Shown: in pieces, positions 53,501 to 62,061 of the stretch
Numbering within the stretch: position 1 is the stretch's first letter
Layout of the letters: each line of letters opens with the position of its first letter
DNA from: Nostocales cyanobacterium LEGE 11386
Lineage (GTDB): Bacteria > Cyanobacteriota > Cyanobacteriia > Cyanobacteriales > Nostocaceae
DNA: 64,000 nucleotides
Direction of reading: 5' to 3'
Assembly: GCA_015207155.1 (NCBI GenBank)
Contig: JADEXK010000026.1
Span: 1-64,000 of the forward strand
The notes under the pieces: generated by a model
The model's database searches: none
What the model saw: only the letters and a program-made list of their open reading frames with translations
What the model was told of the DNA's origin: nothing
Made by a program: the position numbers and the translations under genes

Positions 53501-55657
53501 TTACATCGCAGTTGTCGGGCTGGAAATTTCCGTTAGTAAAATTCCTGTTTGGGGGCGTTGTGGTTCTCCCAGCATGACAATAGAGCAAGTAAGTTGTCCG
53601 GCTAACTGAGTTGTCACATCACTAATAGCTAAACCCCCAGGACTAGTACGACTACGTATAAATGGTAATACTACTAAATCGTATAAACGCGCTGCTTGCA
53701 AAATTGCTTGGGCAACATTTTCATGAGCGATGATTTGAATTTCTGGGGGATTGGGCACAGCTAATTGAGACATCATTTGGGCGAGGTGCGATCGCCTGGC
53801 AGCGATTTTACTGGAACTGGTGCGGCGATCGCACACATTTAGCACAGTCACTTGGGCTTGATTGGCCTCTGCCAGCATTTGGGCAAATTGTACAGGTTGC
53901 AATGTTGATGCGGTTAAATTTTCCCATGGGACTAAGATGCGTTGAATTTTTTTCGGTGAGTCCATCAGACGTGTCACCGCCACTGGACAGTGGGATGCCC
54001 AAAGTACGTTATCAATCACATTGCCAAACAAACGCGCTCTCAATCCAGTGCGTTTACCCCAACCCATGACAATTAGACTCGCCTTTTGTTCGCGCGCCGC
54101 CCTGCTAATTCCCGGTGCAAAGGCATCATCAATTCGCAGCAATGGTTCTGCTTCTACTCCCAAAACTCGACTTTGTGCCGTAGCTTTTGCTAGTAACCGC
54201 TCACTGCGTCGCAGAGAAGCGTCTAACTGTGGTGCATCCATATGAGCCGCAGCAGTGGCGATCGCTAACGGCACAATTGTGCCATGTGCTTGATGTGCTA
54301 ATAGTGCCGCCATTTCAATCAAATACTGCTGAGTTTGAGGATTGTAGACAGGTACGACTATGGTTAAAGGATTGTGCTTTTGTGCTGTTTTTTGGTCAGT
54401 TAAAGTTGGGGAAATTGTTTCTGTAACTGCTGTAGAAGTTAAAGTAATGGCTACCCGACTAGTGAGCAGTGGCGCTAAAGTTGAAGTCACGAGCATTAGA
54501 ATAACGACACTATTTAACACCTCTAGTGATAGCAATTCAGCCCGATATCCTACTAAAGTTGCTGCTAAAGTAGTACCCATTTGAGGCATTGATAACGACC
54601 ACATGGTCAGCATTTCCTGCCAGTTGTAGGAGTAAACGAATTTTGTCAACAAAGCAGCGATGAATTTGCTGGCAATTAAACCAACTACAATAAATAGCGT
54701 TAACTTAAGGGTGTAAATACTGGTAAAAAAACCAGGCAGATCAATCAGCAAGCCAAAATAAACAAAGAAAATGGGAATAAATAGGACACTGCCAACAAAT
54801 ACGACCTTTTCTTTGACTGGCCCTTCACCAACCGCTTCATTGACTGCCAAACCTGCTAAAAAAGCGCCGACAATTTTTTCTACTCCCATGAATTGAGCGC
54901 CCACAACCGAAAGAAACACGGTAAGCAACACAAACAAAAATTTATTGCCTTCGTCGTCTCCTGAGCGGCGAAAAAATTCTTTACCTGCCCAATCAAAACC
55001 TACCAAAATCATCATGGAGTAAATACTCAACCAACTCAATAAAGTGAGTAGTTGAGCCAAGCTAAAAGCTCCCGCATAACTAGTGGCTACACAAACGGCT
55101 AATACCAGAAGTGCGCCGAGATTGGTAAAGATTGTCGCTCCCATAGTGGCGATCACAGCTTCATTATTGACCACTCCCAGACGACTGATAATGGGATATG
55201 CCAAAAGAGTGTAGGAAGCTAACAAAGAGCCAATTAAAATCGAAGTATTCCATTCCCAGCCCAAAATTCGCCCTAATAAAGTTCCCATCACTAAAGGAAC
55301 CATAAAAGTAAAGCTGCCAAATCCTAAGGAGCGTTTTCTCCGGCGACGGAAATCCTTGATTTCAATTTCTAAACCTGCGACAAACATCAAGTAAATTAAG
55401 CCAATGTCCGATAGCAGGCTAATTAGCGGTGATTCTGGATGGAATAGATTCCAGCCTGATGGCCCCAGTACGATCCCAGAGAATACCAAACCCACTAATC
55501 CTGGTAGTCTCAGCCGCTCAAAGAGAATGGGTACTACTAAAATGACCACCAGCAACACAGCAAAGGTCACAATTGGTTCTTTGCCGAGAACTTGGGAAGT
55601 TGGTTCCAGAGCAAGAACTTGTGATGTTAGTTCCATAGGTTGGACTTTAAAGGGCAA
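53501..55657 (-). CDS. CPA2-type cation:proton antiporter with USP domains
   Basis: A 718-residue membrane protein. About 12 membrane helices (residues about 30-415) have the Kef/Nha CPA2 pattern (LRLPGLVGLVFSGIVLGPSG, GLIYLMFVAGLEIEI, VGAFLAGLAVNEAVGEG). The cytosolic C-terminus (about 430-700) holds two universal-stress-protein-like modules (LTIVVPVYNPQTQQYLIEMA; KIQRILVPWENLTASTLQPV) with GWGKRTG... and nucleotide-loop-like glycine segments. The USP part probably senses nucleotides and gates transport. Likely in the plasma or thylakoid membrane, exchanging Na+ or K+ for H+. ATG 55657 is one choice; Met 8 (MELTSQVLALEP) is also possible. No operon partner. Confidence 0.88.
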   Translation of the reverse strand: MPFKVQPMELTSQVLALEPTSQVLGKEPIVTFAVLLVVILVVPILFERLRLPGLVGLVFSGIVLGPSGWNLFHPESPLISLLSDIGLIYLMFVAGLEIEIKDFRRRRKRSLGFGSFTFMVPLVMGTLLGRILGWEWNTSILIGSLLASYTLLAYPIISRLGVVNNEAVIATMGATIFTNLGALLVLAVCVATSYAGAFSLAQLLTLLSWLSIYSMMILVGFDWAGKEFFRRSGDDEGNKFLFVLLTVFLSVVGAQFMGVEKIVGAFLAGLAVNEAVGEGPVKEKVVFVGSVLFIPIFFVYFGLLIDLPGFFTSIYTLKLTLFIVVGLIASKFIAALLTKFVYSYNWQEMLTMWSLSMPQMGTTLAATLVGYRAELLSLEVLNSVVILMLVTSTLAPLLTSRVAITLTSTAVTETISPTLTDQKTAQKHNPLTIVVPVYNPQTQQYLIEMAALLAHQAHGTIVPLAIATAAAHMDAPQLDASLRRSERLLAKATAQSRVLGVEAEPLLRIDDAFAPGISRAAREQKASLIVMGWGKRTGLRARLFGNVIDNVLWASHCPVAVTRLMDSPKKIQRILVPWENLTASTLQPVQFAQMLAEANQAQVTVLNVCDRRTSSSKIAARRSHLAQMMSQLAVPNPPEIQIIAHENVAQAILQAARLYDLVVLPFIRSRTSPGGLAISDVTTQLAGQLTCSIVMLGEPQRPQTGILLTEISSPTTAM

Positions 55658-55783
55658 CAGTGCAGCTGCGATCGCCTAGAGTGCAATCGCCCAAACAATG
55701 AATAATCAATGTAAAAGCTACCCTGACGAAATATAAAAAATCTTAATCTACACTACCTAGGTAATTGTTGAGGAACTAACTAC

Positions 55784-56440
55784 CTAAGGATGGATTTGAC
55801 TCAAAATGAACCGTAAGCGATCGTAGTCGTCTTTTAACAACACGCTGAGAGTTCGCCCAGCTTTGATTAACCATTCTCGGTCGGCTTTGCGTAATTGGTA
55901 CACCTCGCGGATGGCGGCTGCGGCTAAGGACTCTACTGGCGCACTGTTAACAGACAGTAATGTCCGCAAAAAATCTAGTTCCTCAGTGAATTTAATGATT
56001 GCTTCTGGCTCACATCGATAAACAGCTTGATGAATTTGCGGGGGACGCGGTGGTAGATACTGATATACCCCTCGGTTATAACCTAGAGTATGGGATGGTT
56101 GCTCAAATCCGACGATCGCCGCCCGAAATTCAGTTTTGAGCATGGCGAATATCTGGGGTTGTTCCTCACGTAAATCTTGCAATGACAACCCCAGCGCTAC
56201 AGCCCGATGTACAGAATCTATGGGCATAGTTGTGGCATGATATACCACAGCATAAATCTGATTACCTGATTCTTCATCCACAGAACAGACCCAACTCCCA
56301 AAAGGTGGCATGGGAGGAAAACTCAAGTCTTCCGGTTCCAAACACTGTGCCAGAAATTCAGTAGAAGTAGTCTCGATCACCTCGGCAATATGATTGGGGT
56401 GGCGATCGTCAGTAGCAAACTGTGGTAAAGGAAGACGCAT
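55784..56440 (-). CDS. HAS-barrel-like cyanobacterial protein
   Basis: A 218-residue soluble protein. The N-terminal half (about 1-110) shows FLAQCLEPEDLSFPPMPPFGSWV, resembling the HAS-barrel found at the front of HerA-type ATPases, here without any ATPase. The C-terminal half is helical. No signal or membrane helix. I believe it is conserved in cyanobacteria, but its function is unknown. It is followed upstream by a repeat block, then the ndhS-like gene. Confidence 0.6.
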   Translation of the reverse strand: MRLPLPQFATDDRHPNHIAEVIETTSTEFLAQCLEPEDLSFPPMPPFGSWVCSVDEESGNQIYAVVYHATTMPIDSVHRAVALGLSLQDLREEQPQIFAMLKTEFRAAIVGFEQPSHTLGYNRGVYQYLPPRPPQIHQAVYRCEPEAIIKFTEELDFLRTLLSVNSAPVESLAAAAIREVYQLRKADREWLIKAGRTLSVLLKDDYDRLRFILSQIHP

Positions 56441-56560
56441 GAGAGTGCTGAGTGCTGAGTGCTGTAAAGCCCTGCGGGCATGGCTGCGCGTAGAGCGGTA
56501 GCGGGGCGTAAAGCCCTGCGGGCATAGCTGCGCTTATAGCCCGTGCTGAGTGCTGAGTTA
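56441..56560. repeat. composite repeat block (AGTGCTG and AAGCCCTGCGGGCAT units)
   Basis: Tandem AGTGCTG, then a ~26-bp unit GTAAAGCCCTGCGGGCATGG twice (56464-56489 and 56508-56533, the second with one change), then AGTGCTG again. The same unit lies inverted at 31573-31600, and the linking segment near 37024-37065. Confidence 0.8.
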
Positions 56561-56595
56561 GGAATTAATTATCCTAACTCTTAACTAAATAAAAT

Positions 56596-56793
56596 CTATT
56601 TCCCTTTTTTCCGTCCTGCTGTGAGTTCTACAAGTTCCAATTCTGATGGTAGAAAGGTAATCAATTTATCCCAGTTACCACCTTCAAATAGCACAGCTAC
56701 CTTACCATCACTCACCCGTTGCACAAGTCCTTCATAGAGATAATAGATATCGGCGGGATTTTTGACGCGAACAGTTGCTCCAGGCAGAATCAT
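56596..56793 (-). CDS. ndhS: NDH-1 subunit S-like protein
   Basis: A 65-residue soluble protein with the SH3-like pattern [41 protein letters not shown] and a basic tail (GRKKGK). This matches my memory of NdhS (Ssl0352/CRR31 type), the ferredoxin-binding subunit of cyanobacterial NDH-1. If right, it belongs to the same complex as the ndhAIGE products 25-29 kb away. It is separated from rodA by 161 bp and from the HAS-barrel-like gene by the repeat block. The family call is from resemblance and was not searched. Confidence 0.75.
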   Translation of the reverse strand: MILPGATVRVKNPADIYYLYEGLVQRVSDGKVAVLFEGGNWDKLITFLPSELELVELTAGRKKGK

Positions 56794-56954
56794 GATGTTT
56801 ACCCTCGCTTGTTTACTGCTAATAGCTTATAAAAGGGAACAGGTAAGGGGCAACAGGTTATAGGTAATGCTGATGTTGTAGCGTTTCTCTAACCTACGGG
56901 TTTTGAGGTGAAAGGAAATTCCTCTCTGTTCCCTGTACCCTATTCCCTGTTCCC

Positions 56955-58271
56955 TTATAAATAATACTTCTGTCGTTGCCTGTAATTTGCTACCGATTCT
57001 ACTATTCCTAAAGCAATGAAATTGGTAAGCATGGCTGAACGACCATAACTCATCCAAGGCAGAGGAATTCCGGCTACAGGTGCTAAACCAACAGTCATGC
57101 CCACGTTAATAATTAACTGAAACACAATCATTGACAAAACACCAATAGCTAATAAAGAGCCAAAATTGTCTTTGGCATTTTGAGCTACATGCAACAAACG
57201 AAAGCAAATCAAGCAGAAGATAAACAGTACTACTAAGCAACCAACAAAACCGAATTCTTCGCCCACTGCGGAGAAAATGAAGTCTGTATGCTGTTCTGGT
57301 ACGAAATTCAGTTGTGTCATTGGCCCTTTGAACAGACCCCATCCCCAAACTTCACCAGCACCAATCGCGATGCGAGATTGGATGAGGTGATAACCAGCGC
57401 CTAATGGATCGTGGTCGGGGTTGATAAATACACTCAGCCTGTCTTTTTGATACTCTTTCAAGATATGATTCCAGGCAAAAACACCTAGTTCGCCACCCAT
57501 GAAATTGACAGCCGATGCACCTATACCATTGAGGGCAAAGCGACGCCAAGGAAGAGTTCGCCAAGCCAGAATACCCATAGCCACTACCCAAACTAACCCT
57601 AAAGGTCCAAAAGATAGTTCTTTAAATAAAATGATTGGCTCTGGTAATGGCCAACTTATACTAAAGAGAATGGCTGAAATCACAGGAGAAACCATCAATA
57701 TTAGCCAGCCAGGATTAGCATTTGCCCAGTACAACATCCCTAAGGTGATCGCCGCAAATACTAGTGATGTTGCCAAATCTGGTTGTAAAAATATCAATCC
57801 CCAAGGAACAGCAGTAATTAGCAGAGCGCGGAAAACACTGTCGAGACTGGAAGCTGTACGCCTGTGTAATAAAGCCGCCAAGGTGATAATTATCCCTATT
57901 TTGGCAAATTCTGAAGGTTGCACATTAAAACCACCGATAGGAATCCATCGCTGTGCTCCTTTAGCGCTAGTGCCAATGATCATCACGGCAACCAGGCTGA
58001 GGTTGGTCAGTGCGTAAGTTATCCAATGCCATTGAATGAGATTTTCGTAATGGATGCGAGCTAAAAACAACGCTATCAAAACCCCAATACCAGCTACTAG
58101 CCAGTGCCACCACCAGTCAGTAACTGGCTGCGTCAGTTCTGTACTGAGGATCATGATGCCGCCAAAAATACTGAGTCCAATAGGCAGAAAAAATAGTAGC
58201 CAATCTACTTGTTGCCAGGGCTTGACCCAATACTTCCAGCGAATTTTGGGGAGCGATCGTTTTAATAACAT
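56955..58271 (-). CDS. rodA: peptidoglycan polymerase RodA (SEDS family)
   Basis: Polytopic SEDS glycosyltransferase of 438 residues that polymerises lipid II for lateral wall synthesis, paired with a class B PBP. It has the conserved GAQRWIPIGGFNVQPSEFAK and the essential Asp in IFLQPDLATSLVF (about residue 174). Others are GAGEVWGWGLFKGPMTQLNFVPEQHTDFIFSAVGEE and a C-terminal GIPLPWMSYGRSAM. About ten membrane helices are seen. FtsW is the alternative, but RodA is favoured by GYHLIQSRIAIGAGE and the lack of an FtsW-like cell-division neighbourhood. Confidence 0.92.
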   Translation of the reverse strand: MLLKRSLPKIRWKYWVKPWQQVDWLLFFLPIGLSIFGGIMILSTELTQPVTDWWWHWLVAGIGVLIALFLARIHYENLIQWHWITYALTNLSLVAVMIIGTSAKGAQRWIPIGGFNVQPSEFAKIGIIITLAALLHRRTASSLDSVFRALLITAVPWGLIFLQPDLATSLVFAAITLGMLYWANANPGWLILMVSPVISAILFSISWPLPEPIILFKELSFGPLGLVWVVAMGILAWRTLPWRRFALNGIGASAVNFMGGELGVFAWNHILKEYQKDRLSVFINPDHDPLGAGYHLIQSRIAIGAGEVWGWGLFKGPMTQLNFVPEQHTDFIFSAVGEEFGFVGCLVVLFIFCLICFRLLHVAQNAKDNFGSLLAIGVLSMIVFQLIINVGMTVGLAPVAGIPLPWMSYGRSAMLTNFIALGIVESVANYRQRQKYYL

Positions 58272-58317
58272 TGTGCGATAGTTGTGTGATTTTAGACTTT
58301 AACTGTGAGCATTGACA

Positions 58318-58435
58318 CTGGGCAATTGGGAGTGGGGAATTGGGAATTGGGAATTGGGAGTGGAGAAAAAATACTCCCTCATCCTCTTCATCCCCCTCAT
58401 CTCCCCCTGCTACCCTGTGCCCTCATCCCTGCTTC
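58318..58435. repeat. GGGAATTGGGAATTGGG short-repeat tract
   Basis: GGGAATTGGGAATTGGGAGT-type units followed by a pyrimidine-rich complement (CTCATCCCCCTCATCTCCCC), able to fold into a long hairpin between rodA and mrp. Confidence 0.7.
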
Positions 58436-58507
58436 TTCTCATGATGGCTATGAATAATCTGTATTCCCAGGCTACAGCCCAGGAATCAGACAAGAATTAA
58501 AAATTGA

Positions 58508-59578
58508 TTATGTCAGGGCAGCAACTGATACTTTGCCAGCAATATTGAAAGCGATCGCTTTTAATGCTTTTGCCGAAGCTGAATCAGGATCAGCCACAAC
58601 TATTGGTACACCGCTATCACCACCAACTCTTGCGGAAATCTCTAGTGGGATACAACCAAGTAAAGGTACTTCCAATTCAGCTGCTGTTTTGGAACCACCA
58701 CCTGAACCAAAGATGTCATACTGCTTATCTGGCATATCTGGGGGAATAAAGTAGCTCATATTTTCTACTATTCCCAAAACAGGGACGTTCATTTGCTGGA
58801 ACATCCGCAATCCTTTGCGGGAATCTAACAGCGCTACAGTTTGCGGTGTAGTCACAATTACTGCCCCTGACATTGGTACTGCTTGGGTTAAAGTTAACTG
58901 AGCATCGCCAGTACCCGGCGGCATATCGACGATTAAATAGTCAAGTTCTCCCCATTCCACTTGATAGAGAAATTGGCGAATTACTCCATTTAGCATAGGC
59001 CCGCGCCAGATCACTGGCTGATCTCGGTCAATCAAAAAGCCCATTGAGACTAACTTAACGCCGTGATTAAAAGCAGGCTCTAAAACTTCACCTTTTTCTG
59101 TGGAACGCACAACAATTTGAGCGTCAGCTAGCCCCAGCATAGTAGGATCATTTGGCCCATAAATATCTGCATCCAGTAACCCAACTTTAGCGCCTGTTTG
59201 CGCTAAAGCCACAGCTACATTCACCGCTACCGTACTTTTACCTACACCGCCTTTACCACTGGAAACAGCCAAAATATTTTTAACGCCAGTAATACCACTG
59301 CGTTCGGGCAAGCTTTTTTGTTGGGGTGTTTCTGCTGTAACTTCTACACTTACTTCTGCAACCCCAGGTAGCTTTTTAACAGCTTTCTCACAATCTTCAA
59401 CGATAAACTCACGTAAAGGACAGGCGGGTGTAGTCAACACCAAAGTGAAGCTAACCTTACCAGCATCAATTTTGACGTTGCGAATCATATTCAGTTCTAC
59501 CAAACTCTTGCGGAGTTCTGGATCTTGCACTGGTCGCAACACTTCTAAGACAGATTGGGAATCTAGAACATCGTACAT
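58508..59578 (-). CDS. Mrp/ApbC-type Fe-S carrier ATPase
   Basis: P-loop ATPase (356 residues) that binds and hands on Fe-S clusters in the cytosol. An N-terminal MIP18/DUF59 domain (about residues 5-95, with TTPACPLRE) is followed by the Mrp domain with the deviant Walker A SSGKGGVGKSTVAVNVA (about 107), DADIYGPNDP, DMPPGTGDAQLTL and ENMSYF. The CxxC that binds the cluster in E. coli and Archaea is missing: after ENMSYF the sequence is IPPDMPDKQYDIFGSGGG. Cyanobacterial and plastid homologues often differ here, by memory. The rodA gene follows after about 236 bp with a repeat tract. Confidence 0.92.
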   Translation of the reverse strand: MYDVLDSQSVLEVLRPVQDPELRKSLVELNMIRNVKIDAGKVSFTLVLTTPACPLREFIVEDCEKAVKKLPGVAEVSVEVTAETPQQKSLPERSGITGVKNILAVSSGKGGVGKSTVAVNVAVALAQTGAKVGLLDADIYGPNDPTMLGLADAQIVVRSTEKGEVLEPAFNHGVKLVSMGFLIDRDQPVIWRGPMLNGVIRQFLYQVEWGELDYLIVDMPPGTGDAQLTLTQAVPMSGAVIVTTPQTVALLDSRKGLRMFQQMNVPVLGIVENMSYFIPPDMPDKQYDIFGSGGGSKTAAELEVPLLGCIPLEISARVGGDSGVPIVVADPDSASAKALKAIAFNIAGKVSVAALT

Positions 59579-59726
59579 ACTGTTTTCACTGTTACCGCAG
59601 TAACAAAATTTAAGAAAATTTTATTATCATCTACTTAAAATCTTAACTTTCTTTAGGAAATAGGGAATAGGTAGTGGGGATGAAGGGAAAAGGAACGAAT
59701 TTTCTCAATGCTCCATGCCCAATGCC

Positions 59727-60251
59727 CTAAAAATCAAAACAACTATCGTTAAGAGATTTTTTCTTCCCTGACACCGCTTGCAATGCGGTTTTTTCTACGG
59801 ACTCGACTAAGGAACGTGCTACACGATCTGCATAAGGCCTAGATAATGACCAAATTAGGGGCGATAACCAACCCCGTAGGATGACTGAATACGAGACACA
59901 AGTGCCACAGACTGTTGATTCTACTCGGTAAGTAACTCGTTCTTCGACACCAGGAATCGCCAGTACGCGGATACTTAGCATTTCTTTAGGATTAACACGC
60001 TCCACAAAAATCCGGATAGGAATTGGCGAAAAGCGTGTTACTGCTTGGTAAATCAATCCGGGTTTGGGTACTAATCCATAGGGAACGTTGGTACTTTTAA
60101 GCAGTGGATGCCAGGAAACGTCTGTTAAGTCAACCACCTTGAGCCACAGTTCATCTACAGAAGCAGAACTAATTTCTTGATACGTTCGTACCAGAGAAGC
60201 GCAAAACCGACGACGTTTGCGGTGGATGAATTTGGATAAACAACCTCGCAT
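59727..60251 (-). CDS. SRPBCC/START-like protein
   Basis: Protein of about 174 residues from ATG 60251 (MRGCLSKFIHRKRRR); the frame is open to 60329. After a basic N-terminus it shows a helix-grip-type pattern (EISSASVDELWLKVVDLTDVSWHPLLKSTN, then alternating strands and a final helix). This fits SRPBCC ligand-binding folds. Its ligand is unknown. It is divergent from hemF across about 380 bp, and SRPBCC proteins in cyanobacteria sometimes bind pigments or lipids, but nothing in sequence proves that. Confidence 0.65.
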   Translation of the reverse strand: MRGCLSKFIHRKRRRFCASLVRTYQEISSASVDELWLKVVDLTDVSWHPLLKSTNVPYGLVPKPGLIYQAVTRFSPIPIRIFVERVNPKEMLSIRVLAIPGVEERVTYRVESTVCGTCVSYSVILRGWLSPLIWSLSRPYADRVARSLVESVEKTALQAVSGKKKSLNDSCFDF

Positions 60252-60329
60252 TTGCCTAATCCTCCTCTCGCTACGCACTTGCTTGCTAGTAACTGTAACC
60301 GTGGCTTGCCCTGGCTCACAGTATCTCAT

Positions 60330-60627
60330 TAGTCATGACATAAAGGTCTCAAGATAGAGAATGTTTGTAGACTAATTCACCAGATTCTGGCGAAGATACC
60401 ACAATGTTTCTATCAAGAAGTGCAAAAAAAACTCGGTCAATATACAAGCCTATACGCATTTGAGGGAAAATAACTCTAGTCATGCCCATCAATTGTGTAA
60501 ATCCTTGATAAGTAAGAGAAAAGCAAATTGGGCAAATTCAGCCAGGTGATCGGCTCGTATTGCCTACAAATTCGTCAATTTAAAAATTTGTGGCTTTTTG
60601 GAAATTGTATTTTAGGTTCGGGAATCT
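60330..60627. other. upstream region of hemF
   Basis: About 300 bp with no ORF. It holds the divergent promoters of the SRPBCC gene and hemF. Confidence 0.4.
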
Positions 60628-61674
60628 ATGTTGACCAACTCTCAAACGCCAACTGTAGAAGCAGCATCATCTAAGTTCTTACCACCAACTGACGCGAAGA
60701 CAAGGGTGCGTCAGTTTATGCAACAGTTGCAAGACGAAATTTCTCAACGGTTAACGGAACTGGATGGTGTTGGTAAGTTTAATGAAGATGGTTGGGAACG
60801 CCCAGAAGGCGGTGGTGGGCGATCGCGCATATTACGCGATGGAGCAATCTTTGAACAAGCAGGTGTAGGTTTCTCTGAAGTTTGGGGTGATCATCTGCCG
60901 CCCTCAATTTTAGCCCAACGACCAGATGCAGAAGGACACAGCTTTTATGTCACTGGCACTTCCATGGTGTTACATCCCCGTAATCCCTATGTACCTACAG
61001 TCCATTTGAATTATCGCTATTTTGAAGCTGGCCCAGTCTGGTGGTTTGGCGGTGGTGTTGACCTGACACCCTATTACCCTTTTGCCGAAGATGCCAAACA
61101 TCTACATCAAACACTCAAGCAAGCTTGCGATCAACATCACCCAGAGTATTATCCAGTGTTTAAGCGCTGGTGTGATGAATATTTCTACCTCAAGCATCGG
61201 AACGAGACACGCGGTGTTGGTGGTCTATTTTTTGATTATCAACACAGTCAAAGTGCTTTGTATGGTGGTCCCGATCCTCATGGGGCGGCGGCGGCTTACA
61301 GTAATCAGGTAGAAAAACTAGCACCACGCACTTGGGAAGAATTATTTGCTTTTGTCCAAGACTGTGGCAGAGCTTTTTTACCCGCTTATGTGCCAATTGT
61401 CGAACGGCGACAGGGGATGGAATATGGCGATCGCGAACGTAATTTCCAACTCTACCGTCGCGGTAGGTACGTAGAATTTAACTTGGTTTATGACCGAGGC
61501 ACAATTTTTGGACTGCAAACCAACGGACGTACAGAATCTATTCTCATGTCTTTACCACCCTTAGTGCGCTGGGAATATGGGTATAAACCAGAACCTAATT
61601 CTCCAGAAGCCGAGTTGTATGAAACTTTCTTGAAGCCTCAAGATTGGATCAACTTCAATAGGACTGAGTGCTGA
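60628..61674 (+). CDS. hemF: oxygen-dependent coproporphyrinogen III oxidase
   Basis: Oxidatively decarboxylates coproporphyrinogen III to protoporphyrinogen IX with O2, in heme and chlorophyll synthesis. The 348-residue protein has the signature [12 protein letters not shown] (about residues 138-149), [67 protein letters not shown] and [11 protein letters not shown]. Length is normal for HemF. ATG 60628 fits. Aerobic enzyme; an oxygen-independent HemN is not in the window. Single gene. Confidence 0.97.
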   Translation: MLTNSQTPTVEAASSKFLPPTDAKTRVRQFMQQLQDEISQRLTELDGVGKFNEDGWERPEGGGGRSRILRDGAIFEQAGVGFSEVWGDHLPPSILAQRPDAEGHSFYVTGTSMVLHPRNPYVPTVHLNYRYFEAGPVWWFGGGVDLTPYYPFAEDAKHLHQTLKQACDQHHPEYYPVFKRWCDEYFYLKHRNETRGVGGLFFDYQHSQSALYGGPDPHGAAAAYSNQVEKLAPRTWEELFAFVQDCGRAFLPAYVPIVERRQGMEYGDRERNFQLYRRGRYVEFNLVYDRGTIFGLQTNGRTESILMSLPPLVRWEYGYKPEPNSPEAELYETFLKPQDWINFNRTEC

Positions 61675-62061
61675 GTCACCGCAGTTGGATCAAAGAGAAA
61701 CTAACGTCACTCAGTACGGTTCGGATAAGTAGGGGAGGAAAGAGAAATAGTGTTCAGCAATTCTTTCTCCCCCTGCTACCCCTGCACCTCTCTCAAGGGT
61801 AGGTTTTTGAGAATATCGCAAATAATTGACAAAATTCTCAATTATTTAACGTGGTTTGGTCATTTCAGGATTTCGGCATTGGCTGAAACCAGCAAAAAAT
61901 AACTAAATACAAAATCCCTTGAAAGCCCCTACACCCACGCACCATAACAGCAAGTCTCTTAACCACAAGGGCGCACTACTTCCTCCACTTGGGGATACCC
62001 TAAGTGGAGCAACTGCCTCCCCTGCTTGCCTCAACATTATTTTGCACGACTACTTAGTAAC
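61675..62061. other. gene-free stretch
   Basis: Contains an AGTGCTG unit right after hemF and a hairpin CTCCACTTGGGG / CCCTAAGTGGAG (61983-62009) near the end of the restriction gene; it has no U-tract on the minus strand. No ORF. Confidence 0.5.

Noticed and set aside
58318..58500. Open frame of 62 codons in the GGGAATT repeat tract
   Set aside because: The translated part is repeat-derived (GNWEWGIGNWELG) and has no conserved feature.
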